DNA of 64,000 nucleotides, from assembly GCF_014647215.1 (NCBI RefSeq), contig NZ_BMOT01000001.1:248001-312000 (forward strand), written 5' to 3'. Origin of the DNA: Shewanella aestuarii. Its GTDB lineage: Bacteria > Pseudomonadota > Gammaproteobacteria > Enterobacterales > Shewanellaceae. Position numbers and translations under genes: made by a program. Below the pieces are notes generated by a model. The model was given only the letters and a program-made list of their open reading frames with translations, ran no database searches and was not told the DNA's origin. The stretch's first letter is position 1; the number at the start of each line of letters is the position of its first letter. Below are positions 7,450 through 15,640 of the stretch, piece by piece.

Positions 7450-9156
7450 ATGTCTAAAATGTTAATGAAAGGGCTCTTGGCATCTGCCGTGCTTGCGGCG
7501 CTAGTTGGGTGTAACAGCGATAATGATGTAAAAGTCCCGACGACCTGTGCTGAAGCAGGATCTGAATGTAAAATCTTTACTGTATTGCATACTAATGATA
7601 ACCATGGTCGTTTTTGGGAAAACAAAGACGGCGAATATGGCATGGCTGCTCGCAAGGCATTAATTGACCAAATCCGTGCACAGGTTAGCGCCAACGGTGG
7701 CGAAAGTATTTTGTTATCTGGTGGTGATATCAATACAGGTGTGCCTGAGTCAGATTTACAAGATGCGATCCCTGACTTCATTGGCATGAATGAAATCCGT
7801 TATGACGCAATGGCAGTGGGTAATCATGAGTTTGATAATCCATTAGCTGTGCTTGACTCACAACGCTCTATTGCTAACTTCCCAATGCTTGCTGCCAATA
7901 TTTATCATGCAGATGGCACCACACGTTATTTTGAACCATACAAAGTCTTTGACATTAATGGTGTGCGTATCGCCGTTATTGGTTTAACAACAGAAGATAC
8001 CGCTAAACTGGGTAATCCTGAATTCATCAGCGATATCGTATTTACCGATCCTAAAACCGAAGTGGCGAAAGTCATTGCTGAAATCAAAGCTAACAATGAA
8101 GCTGACTTAATTTTTGCTACGACTCATATGGGGCATTATGAAGATGGTAAACATGGTAGCAACGCTCCAGGTGATGTAGAGCTTGCTCGTGCATTAAATG
8201 AAGGCGATTTACACGCTGTTATTGGTGGTCACTCACAAAATCCAGTGTGTATGGAACCGGGCACAAATGAATACGCTGACTTCAAACCAGGTGATGATTG
8301 TGCACCAGATATGCAAAATGGCACTTATATCATGCAAGCCCATGAATGGGGTAAGTATGTAGGTCGTGCGGATTTCGAATACTTCAATGGTAAATTAAAC
8401 CTAGCAAGCTATAAATTGATCCCTGTTAATTTAAAGAAAACCGTGGAAGATACGGCAGGCAATAAAACTAAAGTGTATATTGGTGAAGAAATTGTACCAG
8501 ATGCAGATTTGAAGCAATTACTGTCTTATTACCAAGAACGTGGTCAAGGTCAATTAAGTGAAGTCATTGCTGAAACCGATGCTCGATTAGAAGGCGACAG
8601 AAGTATTGTGCGTGGCGAACAAACTAACCTAGGTCGTTTAATTGCTGAAGCGCAACGGACTAAAGTCAATGCTGATTTCTCAGTCATGAACTCTGGGGGC
8701 GTGCGTGCTTCAATTGATGCTGGTGATATCTCTTACCGCGACGTATTAACTGTCCAACCATTTGGTAATATGGTCACCCTAAATACCTTAACGGGCGCAG
8801 AGGTTGCTGATTATTTAAGTACAGTGGCAACGTTCCAGCGTGGTTCAGGTGCTTATGCACAAATTACCGGGGTTAAAATGAGCGTGGACTGTGCTGCCAA
8901 TACTGTTGATATCAGTGAAATTAATGGTAAAACCTTCGCCGCAGACAGTAGCTATACCTTTACGGTACCAAGCTATAACGCTGCAGGTGGTGATGGTTAT
9001 CCAAAACTTGAGTCAGTGCAAACAGGTTATGTCGATGCCGAAGTACTTTATACTTACTTGAAAGGTAAAGGCATGATTGTTGCTGCAGACTATGCTCCTG
9101 TTGGCGATATTATCTACACTAACTCTAATAGTGTTTTAGGCTGTGAATTAAACTAA
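7450..9156 (+). CDS. 5'-nucleotidase / UshA-type metallophosphatase lipoprotein
   Basis: A 568-residue secreted lipoprotein (lipobox ALVGC, then NSDNDVKVP). The metallophosphatase domain, about 40-330, has TVLHTNDNHGR, LLSGGDINTG, VGNHEFD, THMGHYEDG and GGHSQNP, the two-metal ligands. The C-terminal 5'-nucleotidase substrate domain, about 360-560, has NLGRLIAEAQR, NSGGVRASIDAGD, TVQPFGN and PSYNAAGGDGYP. It likely releases phosphate and nucleosides from extracellular nucleotides. ATG 7450 is preferred over ATG 7438 because GGGGTTACA precedes it. Being a lipoprotein differs from soluble E. coli UshA. Confidence 0.9.
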   Translation: MSKMLMKGLLASAVLAALVGCNSDNDVKVPTTCAEAGSECKIFTVLHTNDNHGRFWENKDGEYGMAARKALIDQIRAQVSANGGESILLSGGDINTGVPESDLQDAIPDFIGMNEIRYDAMAVGNHEFDNPLAVLDSQRSIANFPMLAANIYHADGTTRYFEPYKVFDINGVRIAVIGLTTEDTAKLGNPEFISDIVFTDPKTEVAKVIAEIKANNEADLIFATTHMGHYEDGKHGSNAPGDVELARALNEGDLHAVIGGHSQNPVCMEPGTNEYADFKPGDDCAPDMQNGTYIMQAHEWGKYVGRADFEYFNGKLNLASYKLIPVNLKKTVEDTAGNKTKVYIGEEIVPDADLKQLLSYYQERGQGQLSEVIAETDARLEGDRSIVRGEQTNLGRLIAEAQRTKVNADFSVMNSGGVRASIDAGDISYRDVLTVQPFGNMVTLNTLTGAEVADYLSTVATFQRGSGAYAQITGVKMSVDCAANTVDISEINGKTFAADSSYTFTVPSYNAAGGDGYPKLESVQTGYVDAEVLYTYLKGKGMIVAADYAPVGDIIYTNSNSVLGCELN

Positions 9157-9185
9157 TTTAGCCGTTTATCGCGTATAACAATCTA

Positions 9186-9223
9186 AGAACAATCCATTAA
9201 TTGAGTGGGTTGTTCTTTTTTTT
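9186..9223 (+). terminator. Rho-independent terminator of the nucleotidase gene
   Basis: AGAACAATCCA pairs with TGGGTTGTTCT around a 9-nt loop and is followed by eight T residues; it lies 30 bases past the stop. Confidence 0.85.
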
Positions 9224-9243
9224 GCAATTTTTTATTGATTACT

Positions 9244-9271
9244 CTTGAATTTAACCTCGCAACCCACATAT
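9244..9271 (+). promoter_or_regulatory. Putative sigma-32 heat-shock promoter
   Basis: CTTGAA (9244-9249) followed 13 nt later by CCCACATAT (9263-9271), close to the sigma-32 elements CTTGAAA and CCCCATNT. It lies 138 bases before the small heat-shock gene start, which leaves the long leader expected for a ROSE thermometer. Confidence 0.6.
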
Positions 9272-9331
9272 CTAATTTGTAGCAAGATGACACACTAGAA
9301 TGCTCAATTGAGGTTTTAACATCTTGCAACC

Positions 9332-9405
9332 CATTGCGCCGAAAGGGCAATGCACACATGCCAATACTGGCTTAATTATTTACATATTGCTTTAGACAAG
9401 GATAT
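9332..9405 (+). promoter_or_regulatory. ROSE-like RNA thermometer in the small heat-shock gene leader
   Basis: The last hairpin (9384-9405) pairs ATATTGCTT with AAGGATAT around loop TAGAC, leaving one bulged G at 9389. The TTGCT-against-AGGA pairing with a bulged G is the hallmark of ROSE elements, and it buries the Shine-Dalgarno AAGGA (9398-9402) of ATG 9410. Upstream are a GAAA-tetraloop hairpin (CATTGC / GCAATG, 9332-9352) and a short GCCA / TGGC hairpin near 9360-9372. Melting on warming would expose the ribosome site. Confidence 0.72.
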
Positions 9406-9409
9406 GATT

Positions 9410-9859
9410 ATGCGTAATTTTTCTATTTCTCCAGATTTAACTCCTCTTTACCGCAGTGCCATCGGGTTTGATCGTTTAGCGCAACTTGCTGAACATGCCG
9501 CCGCCAATAATGGTAACAATGGCTATCCGCCATACAATATCGAATTATTAGGTGAAAACCGTTACCGCATTACCATGGCCGTGGCTGGCTTTAGTATGAC
9601 TGAACTTGATATTACCAGTGAAGGCGAAAAACTTTTGGTTAAAGGCAGTAAAGCGAACCAAAAAGATGAACGTAAATATTTGCATCAGGGTATTGCCGAA
9701 CGCGGCTTTGAGCGCACATTTCAGCTGGCCGATCATGTTAAAGTGATAGGGGCTGAATTAGAAAATGGGTTGTTGAATATTGATTTGGAACGTGAAATTC
9801 CAGAAGCAATGAAAGCACGTAAAATTGAAATAACTCGAGCTCGACTTATCAGTGATTAA
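9410..9859 (+). CDS. ibpA: Small heat-shock protein, Hsp20/IbpA family
   Basis: A 149-residue alpha-crystallin-domain holdase. It starts [23 protein letters not shown], typical of IbpA/IbpB, then [21 protein letters not shown] opens the crystallin domain (about 37-130), with [17 protein letters not shown] and the strand [13 protein letters not shown]. The C-terminal anchor is [13 protein letters not shown] chose ATG 9410 because AAGGA lies 7 nt upstream; the in-frame ATG 9404 is only 1 nt from it, and the upstream extension is made of leader hairpins. It binds unfolding proteins and hands them to DnaK/ClpB. Confidence 0.93.
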   Translation: MRNFSISPDLTPLYRSAIGFDRLAQLAEHAAANNGNNGYPPYNIELLGENRYRITMAVAGFSMTELDITSEGEKLLVKGSKANQKDERKYLHQGIAERGFERTFQLADHVKVIGAELENGLLNIDLEREIPEAMKARKIEITRARLISD

Positions 9860-9909
9860 GCTTGTTTGATTGTTGTCAATCTTCCCCCCATTAGATGATT
9901 ATTTTCATC

Positions 9910-9939
9910 AGGGTTTAGTCAACAGACTAAACCCTTTTT
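9910..9939 (+). terminator. Rho-independent terminator of the ibpA-like gene
   Basis: GGGTTTAGT / ACTAAACCC stem with a 6-nt loop, followed by TTTTTC. It lies between the convergent ibpA-like and soxR genes. Confidence 0.85.
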
Positions 9940-10385
9940 CATTTGTTTCTTGCCAGTAATACTGCGCCATCGCCTTTAGTGGCTAAGGTGTCATTAGGGT
10001 TATACAGCGGACAATTGGTCATCGATAAACAACCACAGCCGATGCATCCCTCGAGTGAATCTCTTAAGTCTTCCAAGGCACTAATTTGGGCATTGAGTTG
10101 GTTTTTCCATGTTTGCGACAGTTGACTCCAATCATCTTTATTGGGCGTACGTTGATTTGGTAAATGACTGAATGCCTTTTGGATATCTTGCAAACTAATA
10201 CCAAATTGCTGCGCAGCTTTAATGACCGAGACTCTTCTTAAAACATCACGTTGATAACGCCGCTGGTTACCTTGATTACGTAATGATTTTATCAATCCCT
10301 TTTGTTCGTAAAAGTGTAACGTCGATACTTTTACCCCGCAGCGTGTCGCTACTTGTCCGACAGATAAGTCATATTCGTTGAGCAT
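9939..10385 (-). CDS. soxR: Redox-sensing MerR-family activator SoxR
   Basis: A 148-residue MerR-type regulator. The N-terminal winged helix (about 7-75) reads LSVGQVATRCGVKVSTLHFYEQKGLI. A dimerisation helix follows. The Cys cluster CIGCGCLSMTNC (about 115-126) is the [2Fe-2S] ligand set of SoxR. Oxidation of that cluster by redox-cycling compounds or superoxide switches it to an activator. It is divergent from a VOC gene, with a perfect SoxR operator between them. No soxS is present here, as is usual outside the enterobacteria. Confidence 0.94.
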   Translation of the reverse strand: MLNEYDLSVGQVATRCGVKVSTLHFYEQKGLIKSLRNQGNQRRYQRDVLRRVSVIKAAQQFGISLQDIQKAFSHLPNQRTPNKDDWSQLSQTWKNQLNAQISALEDLRDSLEGCIGCGCLSMTNCPLYNPNDTLATKGDGAVLLARNK

Positions 10386-10428
10386 AAAAGTCCTTAATAA
10401 TTTATTTATAAAATAACTAAAAAACCGC

Positions 10429-10459
10429 TTTACCTCAAGTTAACTTGAGGTTTTATGCT
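10429..10459 (+). promoter_or_regulatory. SoxR operator inside a 19-bp-spacer promoter
   Basis: The perfect 20-bp palindrome at 10432-10451 (half-site ACCTCAAGTT) lies between a -35-like TTTACC (10429-10434) and a -10 TATGCT (10454-10459), leaving a 19-bp spacer. The overlong spacer and CCTCAAG/CTTGAGG box are the soxS-type architecture that SoxR activates by DNA distortion. It points to the VOC gene at 10501. Confidence 0.9.
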
Positions 10460-10500
10460 GTATTCCGTGATTGAATCCATTTATTAAAAAAGGAATACGT

Positions 10501-10917
10501 ATGTACTTAGAACATTTGAATATAGTCGTTAAAGATTTACAGCAAACATTGGCATTTTACCGAGCTGCTATGCCTCATTGGCGGGTGAGAGGTGGAGGAG
10601 AGTCCACATGGTATGGTGTACCGCGTAAATGGCTGCATTTTGGTGATGATAATCACTATTTGTCATTTAATGATTCAGGTACCGGTAAAGTGCGGGAATT
10701 AACCTCAAATGAGCTTGGTGTAGCCCACTTTGCCTATGTGGTGAATGATTTAGATGGTGTGATTGGACGCTTAAATGAAGCTGGTTTTGAGGTAAGAATT
10801 TGGGGCGGTAATGAGCCCCATGCTAAAAGCGTCTATTTCATTGACCCGAACGGTTATGAAGTTGAGTTTGTTCAATATTTAACGGATATACCCAGTGAAC
10901 GAAATATCTATCAATAA
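10501..10917 (+). CDS. VOC-family (glyoxalase/bleomycin-resistance fold) protein under SoxR control
   Basis: A 138-residue VOC protein. The first beta-alpha-beta module starts YLEHLNIVVKDLQQTLAFYRAA; the second starts LGVAHFAYVVNDLDGVIGRLNEAGF and ends VYFIDPNGYEVEFVQYL. Likely metal ligands are His6, His78 and the Glu near the end (VEFVQ). AAAGGAATACGT precedes ATG 10501; the extension to 10471 runs into the promoter. SoxR control suggests a role with redox-active toxicants, for example sequestering or modifying a quinone, but the substrate is not known. Confidence 0.88.
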   Translation: MYLEHLNIVVKDLQQTLAFYRAAMPHWRVRGGGESTWYGVPRKWLHFGDDNHYLSFNDSGTGKVRELTSNELGVAHFAYVVNDLDGVIGRLNEAGFEVRIWGGNEPHAKSVYFIDPNGYEVEFVQYLTDIPSERNIYQ

Positions 10918-11041
10918 TCAAATATTGGTTGATTAAATATAAATAAATAGGCCGTGTTTATCGCAGCATTATCATAAATTTTTTAGCAACCCGTTGGTAA
11001 ACCCTATATGTTAACCATTTAAATTTATAATCGAGAATATT

Positions 11042-11446
11042 ATGGCGTTTAACGATAGGTTTCGGCTGAGTGCCCATGCTGTGATAACCAATAGTCAAAA
11101 GCAAGTGTTGCAGGTCAGGGCAACTTATGGTGACAAAAATTGGGGTCTACCTGGTGGCGCGTTAGAGTTAGGTGAAACGATACATCAAGCTGTTAAACGC
11201 GAATGCTTAGAAGAATTAGGCTGCGAGGTGAAAGTTGATTACCTATCGGGTGTGTATTATCACAGTGCGTATCAATCTCAGGTGTTTATTTTTAAATGCA
11301 CACTTGTTGAACCTACAGCCATTAAGCTAAGTGATGAACACAGTGAATATCAGTATTTTGATTTATCAGCTTTGTCGTCGGTGCAGTTATGTCGAGTTAA
11401 AACCTGTATTGAGTTTGATGGCGAAGTTGATAGTCGAGTTTTTTAA
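11042..11446 (+). CDS. Nudix hydrolase
   Basis: A 134-residue Nudix protein. The box GGALELGETIHQAVKRECLEELGCEV (about residues 38-63) keeps the GX5EX7REUXEEXGU pattern. The preceding NWGLPGG is standard. Such enzymes hydrolyse nucleoside diphosphates linked to another group; the substrate cannot be read from sequence. It stands alone, 125 bases after the VOC gene, with a terminator at 11504-11535. Confidence 0.88.
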   Translation: MAFNDRFRLSAHAVITNSQKQVLQVRATYGDKNWGLPGGALELGETIHQAVKRECLEELGCEVKVDYLSGVYYHSAYQSQVFIFKCTLVEPTAIKLSDEHSEYQYFDLSALSSVQLCRVKTCIEFDGEVDSRVF

Positions 11447-11503
11447 ATAGCAGATAAACATGATTCGATTACGTTAACTAGTCTATTAAAATTAAAAATA
11501 AAC

Positions 11504-11535
11504 AAAGCCGATAGACATCAGTGTCTGTCGGCTTT
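11504..11535. terminator. Bidirectional terminator between convergent genes
   Basis: AAAGCCGATAGACA pairs with TGTCTGTCGGCTTT (one G-T pair), 4-nt loop. It is placed between the Nudix gene and the oppositely oriented CBS gene. Confidence 0.8.
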
Positions 11536-11605
11536 ATATGAACCACAAATAGATTAATTACCTTTTTATCCATGCGGATAGGATGTTTCAAGCTATGCCG
11601 TTAAA

Positions 11606-12007
11606 TTATGCGTTAATCATGCCTTTTAATACAATATCATCGTAAGTCACAAACCCTTTGATGTTGTTGTCCTCTAATACTGGCGCTTTATTGATGTCAA
11701 AACGTTCAAATAGTCTTGCGGTATAACGTACGTCCATATCGGCCGAGACAGAAAAAACTGGTTTGATCATAATTTCGTATACGTTGGTTCGATCCGGTGA
11801 TTTGTCTTTAGCTAATACTTTTCGCGCGATATCACTCATCAAGACTAAACCGTACTCGTCATGTTCAGTACGCTTGTTTACCACTAGCACTTTGACATTT
11901 TTAGCGACAGCAGTCGCAATCGCCTCTGAAACCGTAATCGTGCCCTCTACCATGGCATAGTCTTGGTTTAACACATCGCGGTTTCTGACAGGAGTTTTAG
12001 CGTTCAT
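11606..12007 (-). CDS. CBS-domain protein of the DUF1538 operon
   Basis: A 133-residue soluble protein made of a CBS pair (about 17-70 and 77-130: GTITVSEAIATAVAKNVKVLVV, MIKPVFSVSADMDVRYTARLFERFDINKAPVLE). CBS pairs usually bind adenine nucleotides and gate transporters or enzymes. It is the last gene of a four-gene operon and overlaps the PII-like gene by 4 bases, so it is probably the nucleotide or energy sensor of the adjacent membrane pair. That role is inference. Confidence 0.88.
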   Translation of the reverse strand: MNAKTPVRNRDVLNQDYAMVEGTITVSEAIATAVAKNVKVLVVNKRTEHDEYGLVLMSDIARKVLAKDKSPDRTNVYEIMIKPVFSVSADMDVRYTARLFERFDINKAPVLEDNNIKGFVTYDDIVLKGMINA

Positions 12008-12354
12008 ATCTGATCCTCAATTTCTTTTGTCAGTTCTTGTACTTGATGGGCAACCCCAACAGCGTCTTCCACATCAATTTGAATGGCAATACCACGACCT
12101 TTGTTGGTGTCAAATTTACCCACTTGGGCGATAGTTTCTAAAATGTGGCGTGACATGTGTTCTTCAACTAACCATAAAATAACATCTCGCTGTACATCTA
12201 AACCTAAGCCCATAAAGGTTTTTTTCTTGATTAACCCTTCACCGCGAGCGTGATTAATTACCGTTGCGCCAGTAGCGCCGGCTTCACGGGCCGCATCTAA
12301 AATTTCATCAGTACAGTCGTCATCAACAAAGGCGACAATTAATTTAAAGCGCAT
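12004..12354 (-). CDS. PII-like signalling protein of the DUF1538 operon
   Basis: A 116-residue GlnB-fold protein: FKLIVAFVDDDCTDEILDAAREAGATGATVI at the start, a T-loop-like segment GEGLIKKKTFMGLGLDVQRDVI (about 39-60) and the ending FDTNKGRGIAIQIDVEDAVG. It lacks the uridylylated Tyr motif of classical GlnB/GlnK. PII-like proteins next to membrane proteins normally bind and block a transporter in answer to a nucleotide or metabolite. It overlaps the upstream DUF1538 gene by 11 bases and the CBS gene by 4. Confidence 0.87.
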   Translation of the reverse strand: MRFKLIVAFVDDDCTDEILDAAREAGATGATVINHARGEGLIKKKTFMGLGLDVQRDVILWLVEEHMSRHILETIAQVGKFDTNKGRGIAIQIDVEDAVGVAHQVQELTKEIEDQI

Positions 12355-13138
12355 CTGTATGCTCCTCTTGCTGCTCAGCGACAGCTTTTCGTTTAGAGAT
12401 ATATTCGACTATTTGGGCATAGGCCATCACGGAAATAATCGGAAATAAACTGGCAAAAGCGATAAGGCCAAAGCCATCAATTAAAGGGTTGCGACCATCC
12501 ACATTAGTGGCTAAACCTAAGCCTAATGCGGCAACAAGCGGCACTGTAACGGTGGAGGTAGTGACTCCTCCCGAGTCATATGCCAATGGAATAATCATTT
12601 TAGGGGCGTAAAAGGTTTGAATGACCACAATAATATAGCCGCCCATAATGTAGTAATGAATGGGATCGCCCACCACAATACGAAAACAACCTAAAGAAAT
12701 CCCGAATGCCACCCCAATAGCGACCGAAATACGTAACCCTTGAATGCCGATGGTGCCACCTGATACTTCGTTTGCTTTAATCGCCACCGCTATTAGCGAT
12801 GGCTCGGCAATTGTCGTACTAAACCCAATTGCTGCGGCAAAGATATATACCCATAAATAGTCTTGCCAGATAAAAGGGGTTGGCTCGCCATCAGGATGTA
12901 AAAATTCTGGCGTGGTTAATTGATTTGCCATGCTTTCGCCGATGGGAAATAAGGCCAGTTCAAGTCCGACCAAGAAAAATGTCAGTCCAATAATGACATA
13001 CACAAAGCCCAGCGCGACTTTACGCCAGTTAGGTATAGGGCGTTTAAGTACCCCTAATTGAAAACCAAATAAGATAACGGCAATGGGCACAACGTCTCTG
13101 GCTGTCAATAATAAGGTTTCCAATAACTGATAAAACAT
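12344..13138 (-). CDS. DUF1538 membrane protein, second copy (UmpB-like)
   Basis: A 264-residue polytopic membrane protein with about seven hydrophobic segments. The DUF1538 marks are PIAVILFGFQLGVL, GLTFFLVGLELALFPIGESMA, FSTTIAEPSLIAVA and [48 protein letters not shown]. It is a paralogue of the gene upstream, 9 bases away. A DUF1538 pair (UmpAB) from Halomonas has been described as a two-component Na+(Li+,K+)/H+ antiporter, so cation/proton exchange is the best guess here. Confidence 0.87.
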   Translation of the reverse strand: MFYQLLETLLLTARDVVPIAVILFGFQLGVLKRPIPNWRKVALGFVYVIIGLTFFLVGLELALFPIGESMANQLTTPEFLHPDGEPTPFIWQDYLWVYIFAAAIGFSTTIAEPSLIAVAIKANEVSGGTIGIQGLRISVAIGVAFGISLGCFRIVVGDPIHYYIMGGYIIVVIQTFYAPKMIIPLAYDSGGVTTSTVTVPLVAALGLGLATNVDGRNPLIDGFGLIAFASLFPIISVMAYAQIVEYISKRKAVAEQQEEHTDAL

Positions 13139-13147
13139 CTTGGCTCC

Positions 13148-13882
13148 TTATAAAAATATCATTCCATAAACCATCACAAAAATCATCGGTGTGAGGCTGG
13201 CAAAAGCAATTAAACCAAAACCATCCAGCATGGGATTACGCCCTTTAATGACTGTGGCTAAACCCACACCCAGTGCAGTAACTAAGGGGACGGTAATCGT
13301 TGACGTAGTAACGCCGCCGGAATCGTAAGCGATACCGATTATGCTGGGTGGTGCAAACGAAGTGAGGATCATCACTAAAATATAGCCACCAATGATAATG
13401 TAATGAATTGGCCAGCCTTTTAAAATTCGAATTACGCCGAGTAAAATGGCTAATCCCACAGATATGGCTACCGTTAAGCGTAATCCCATGGCGTAATCAG
13501 CTAATGACGTTTCATCATTAGCGATCGCACCCGATTCGGCAGCAACCTTTGCGGCTTCATTGGCTACCGCGGTGAGAGCTGGTTCGGCTAGAGTCGTACC
13601 AAAACCGAGAGAAAATGAAAATATTACCAACCAAAAAACACTGCCTTTACGGGCTAGGGCTTCAGCAAGAGACTCTCCAATTGGAAATAACCCCATTTCA
13701 AGGCCGAATACAAAAAAGGTCAACCCAAGCACAATGAATACCAAGCCAATTAAAATTGAGCCTAATTGATCGGGCGCTTGTTTTAGGATAAAAATTTCGA
13801 AAAAACCAACAACTAAGATAATGGGCACCAAATCTTTAAAACTACTGAACATTGAGGTTAAAAGCTTCAACACTGCAGACAT
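13148..13882 (-). CDS. DUF1538 membrane protein, first copy (UmpA-like)
   Basis: A 244-residue polytopic membrane protein, first gene of the operon. The same blocks as in the next gene are visible: [77 protein letters not shown] and [14 protein letters not shown]. The repeated AEP and SGGVTTST motifs in both copies probably line a shared pathway. ATG 13882 follows AGGATAGATG. About 200 bases of AT-rich sequence separate it from the divergent PliI-like gene. Confidence 0.87.
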   Translation of the reverse strand: MSAVLKLLTSMFSSFKDLVPIILVVGFFEIFILKQAPDQLGSILIGLVFIVLGLTFFVFGLEMGLFPIGESLAEALARKGSVFWLVIFSFSLGFGTTLAEPALTAVANEAAKVAAESGAIANDETSLADYAMGLRLTVAISVGLAILLGVIRILKGWPIHYIIIGGYILVMILTSFAPPSIIGIAYDSGGVTTSTITVPLVTALGVGLATVIKGRNPMLDGFGLIAFASLTPMIFVMVYGMIFL

Positions 13883-14084
13883 CTATCCTCCATAAAAATC
13901 AGTATGTAATTTATTCAGTGTGCCTTACAAATTGATAATCTCAACAAATTGTTTACAAAAGTCGTCATTTGTTTGATGTTAATCAATAAATATGCAATTG
14001 GTGTGAGATAGGTAACTTTGTTGATTATTCACATTTAAATCATTCAGGGTATTATCACTATTAGGCCTACAAAGGAGTTTCGTG

Positions 14085-14522
14085 ATGTGGAAAATATTTA
14101 ACAGTTTGATTTTAGCTGGTGTATTGGGATTCAACAGTCCTGCTATGTGTGCAGAAAGCAGTATTGAAAATGGCACAGACAATAGGGAAATAAAGAATAC
14201 CCTAAGCCAGTCAGATGGTTATTTACAGGTGCTAACATTAAAAAATGGCATGTCAGTCGTCATTGAAGAAGGGCGCTTAGAGCCGCGCTCAATCGGTAGC
14301 ATCAGTGTAAAACTGTATCGTAATTTAGACGTCGGTGACTTTGCTTCTGCAATGACCTTTATGCGTGACGGTACGATCATCAGCACAGCGTTAACAGACA
14401 ATCTTGATGGGGGGAGCCAAATCAAAATTACTACCGTCACCGCAGGTAGTGGCCAATATCAGGCTATCCATCAAATCTGTATCACGGCTGAGTTAGTTGG
14501 GTTCTGTCAGGTTGCACCATGA
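14085..14522 (+). CDS. Periplasmic protein resembling PliI (inhibitor of i-type lysozyme)
   Basis: A 145-residue secreted protein with a signal peptide (MWKIFNSLILAGVLGFNSPAMCAES). The mature part contains NGMSVVIEEGRLEPRSIGS, VKLYRN and AGSGQYQAIHQICI, which fits my memory of the PliI family, including the repeated Gly/Ser/Tyr pattern of the inhibitory loops. PliI proteins block invertebrate-type lysozyme, plausible for an animal-associated marine bacterium. ATG 14085 has AAAGGAG 7 nt upstream. It overlaps the thiolase gene by 4 bases (ATGA), an odd pairing of functions. Assignment by recollected pattern only. Confidence 0.6.
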   Translation: MWKIFNSLILAGVLGFNSPAMCAESSIENGTDNREIKNTLSQSDGYLQVLTLKNGMSVVIEEGRLEPRSIGSISVKLYRNLDVGDFASAMTFMRDGTIISTALTDNLDGGSQIKITTVTAGSGQYQAIHQICITAELVGFCQVAP

Positions 14523-15640
14523 ATAACGTTCTCATTGCAGGCGTCGGAATGACGCGATTTTGCAAGCCTGGTCAACATCAGCCTTATCGGGTCATGGCCG
14601 CCAAGGCGATTAACTCAGCTTTAGCTGATAGTGGTTTATCTGCAGGCAATATTCAGCAGGCATTTGGTGCTTATATTTATGGTGACAGCACCTGTGCCCA
14701 ACATGCCTTTTATGATGTGATCCAAAGTGGCATACCAATTATTAACATAAACAATAATTGCTCTAGTGGTTCCACTGCTCTGTATTTAGCCAGACAGGCA
14801 GTGTTATTGGGGGAAATCGATTGTGCGTTAGCATTTGGCTTTGAAGAAATGCAACCTGGTGCTTTAGGTTCGCATTGGCAGGACCGTGAAAGCCCATTCA
14901 TTAGAATTGATCCCGTATTATCGACATTTAATGCGCCCGATGGTCCAATTGCCTTGCGTGCTTTTGGCGCGGCGGGTAAGCACTATATGGATAAATACCA
15001 TGTGTCGTCAAAGCTGTTTGCTCAGGTGGCGGTAAAATCTCGTCGTCATGCCATCAATAACCCCTACGCATTACTCAGAATGCCACTGTGTGCTGATCAG
15101 GTGTTAGCCGACAAGGTTATATATGATGGGTATTTAACCCGTCTAATGGCTTGTCCGCCTACTTGCGGCGCAGCAGCAGTAATTGTATGCAGTGAGCGCT
15201 TTGCAAAACAGCATAACCTTGCAGCAGCGATAAAGATTTTGGCTCAATCTATGGCCACCGACACTGAGTGTTCATGGCAAGATCCTATTAATGCTGTTGG
15301 CAAGTCAATGACAATGATGGCCGCCGAAAATGTGTATAATGCAGCGGGTATTGAACCGCAAGACATTGATGTAATAGAATTACATGACTGTTTCACCCCA
15401 AATGAAGTGATCACCTACGAGGCATTAGGCCTGTGTCCTGAGGGGGAAGCTGAGCAGTTTATCAACTCGGGTAATAATACCTATGGCGGTAAATTTGTGA
15501 TTGGCCCGTCTGGTGGACTTATGTCAAAAGGCCATCCCATTGGGGCAACGGGTTTAGCACAATGTGCAGAACTTGTGTGGCATTTACGCGATCAAGCAGG
15601 TGATCGTCAGGTGCCAGGCGCGCTTAGCCTTACAACATAA
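14519..15640 (+). CDS. Thiolase-family (SCP2-type) acyltransferase, C-terminus altered by a frameshift
   Basis: A 373-residue thiolase-like protein of the lipid-transfer type. Nucleophile region NNNCSSGSTALYLARQAV (Cys about 81), then DVIELHDCFTPNE with the HDCF motif (about 289-292), and GGLMSKGHPIGATGLAQ near the end. These enzymes condense or cleave 3-ketoacyl-CoA. The frame ends in PGALSLTT, whereas the next frame continues with LALQHNVGLGGAVVVTLYGK, the normal family tail. Either a real frameshift or a sequence error therefore removes the last conserved strand. ATGA overlap with the PliI-like gene. Confidence 0.85.
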   Translation: MNNVLIAGVGMTRFCKPGQHQPYRVMAAKAINSALADSGLSAGNIQQAFGAYIYGDSTCAQHAFYDVIQSGIPIININNNCSSGSTALYLARQAVLLGEIDCALAFGFEEMQPGALGSHWQDRESPFIRIDPVLSTFNAPDGPIALRAFGAAGKHYMDKYHVSSKLFAQVAVKSRRHAINNPYALLRMPLCADQVLADKVIYDGYLTRLMACPPTCGAAAVIVCSERFAKQHNLAAAIKILAQSMATDTECSWQDPINAVGKSMTMMAAENVYNAAGIEPQDIDVIELHDCFTPNEVITYEALGLCPEGEAEQFINSGNNTYGGKFVIGPSGGLMSKGHPIGATGLAQCAELVWHLRDQAGDRQVPGALSLTT

